Source: Gammaproteobacteria bacterium
GTDB taxonomy: Bacteria; Pseudomonadota; Gammaproteobacteria; Eutrophobiales; Eutrophobiaceae
DNA: 22,968 nt
Direction of reading: 5' to 3'
Assembly: GCA_016198885.1 (NCBI GenBank)
Contig: JACQHV010000055.1
Coordinates: 1 to 22,968, forward strand
The notes under the pieces are model-generated. The model was not told where the DNA came from. It saw only the letters and a list, made by a program, of their open reading frames with translations, and did no database searches. Shown here piece after piece: positions 22,792 through 22,968 of the stretch; the stretch's first letter is position 1; every line of letters begins with the position of its first letter. Both the position numbers and the translations under genes were made by a program.

Positions 22792-22924
22792 CGGGAGACT
22801 TTAACTCAAGTTCTGCCCATTTTCTTTTGTCAATTTCCCTGCTTACATTGTCATGGTGAATTATTACGGCAAAGTTAATTCCTATAGTGAAAATAAGGAC
22901 TGAAATAATTGTTGCAAATTTCAT
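22724..22924 (-). CDS. Small 66-residue membrane-anchored or secreted protein
   Basis: The ATG at 22924 has a strong GGAGG eight bases upstream; a GTG at 22939 overlaps that site and is less likely. Residues 3-23 (FATIISVLIFTIGINFAVII) form a signal anchor or signal peptide, followed by a charged tail. A minus-strand TATACT at 22964-22959 could be its -10. Function unknown. Confidence 0.6.
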   Translation of the reverse strand: MKFATIISVLIFTIGINFAVIIHHDNVSREIDKRKWAELELKSPVIKQPYQFHYVGQGCRALNIAG

Positions 22925-22968
22925 TAGAATTACCTCCACACTGTACGACTTAAGGGACAGTATAAATG

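Noticed and set aside
1..22968. CRISPR array, insertion sequence, rRNA or integrase gene.
   Set aside because: No regularly spaced repeats, transposase or recombinase motifs, or rRNA-like sequence were seen; the only tandem repeats are those in ubiA and the secreted protein gene.

Overview
The window reads as chromosomal DNA of a gammaproteobacterium-like organism. It carries several blocks familiar from that group: rph-rdgB with hemW nearby, yicC-gmk-rpoZ-spoT-ridA-recG, and the ubiquinone genes ubiC-ubiA. UbiC/UbiA chemistry and a bifunctional SpoT-type protein point to a ubiquinone-using proteobacterium. The exact order is not asserted.

Layout. (1) 1-3265, minus strand: a secondary-metabolite operon. 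A winged-helix/nucleotidyltransferase regulator is followed by a type III polyketide synthase, a SAM methyltransferase and an FAD oxidoreductase cut by the window edge. The order synthase-methyltransferase-flavoenzyme recalls phenolic-lipid (alkylresorcinol/alkylpyrone) operons, and local base composition is GC-richer than the rest. (2) 3395-8200: hemW and rph-rdgB on the minus strand, separated by a plus-strand cassette of TetR regulator, SDR oxidoreductase and nitroreductase. That cassette has a well-formed promoter with an operator-like inverted repeat. (3) 8258-17373, plus strand: yicC-gmk, rpoZ-spoT and ridA-recG-ubiC-ubiA. (4) 17377-20457: envelope genes, namely an M14 zinc peptidase converging on an L,D-transpeptidase and a TPR protein. 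The last two share a C-terminal NTF2-like (Cds6-type) domain. (5) 20522-22968: an AT-richer accessory region that starts at the 3' half of a tRNA gene, probably an attachment-site scar. It holds small secreted or membrane proteins of unknown function.

The most striking observation is in ubiA. The open frame carries about 200 extra N-terminal residues made of seven tandem repeats of about 29 residues, rich in Trp, Cys, Gln, Lys and Arg, fused ahead of a complete UbiA prenyltransferase. A period of 29 fits eight turns of alpha helix, so the repeats may form a long amphipathic membrane-associated helix. An internal TTG with a ribosome-binding site could also give a normal-length UbiA, so two forms are possible.

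Several genes are best read from non-ATG starts (rdgB, recG and ubiC from TTG; the methyltransferase and a secreted protein from GTG). At least one very small gene, a 47-residue lipoprotein, is supported by a ribosome-binding site and a lipobox. No rRNA, complete tRNA, CRISPR array, insertion sequence or integrase gene was seen. All family assignments come from reading motifs by eye; no searches were run.
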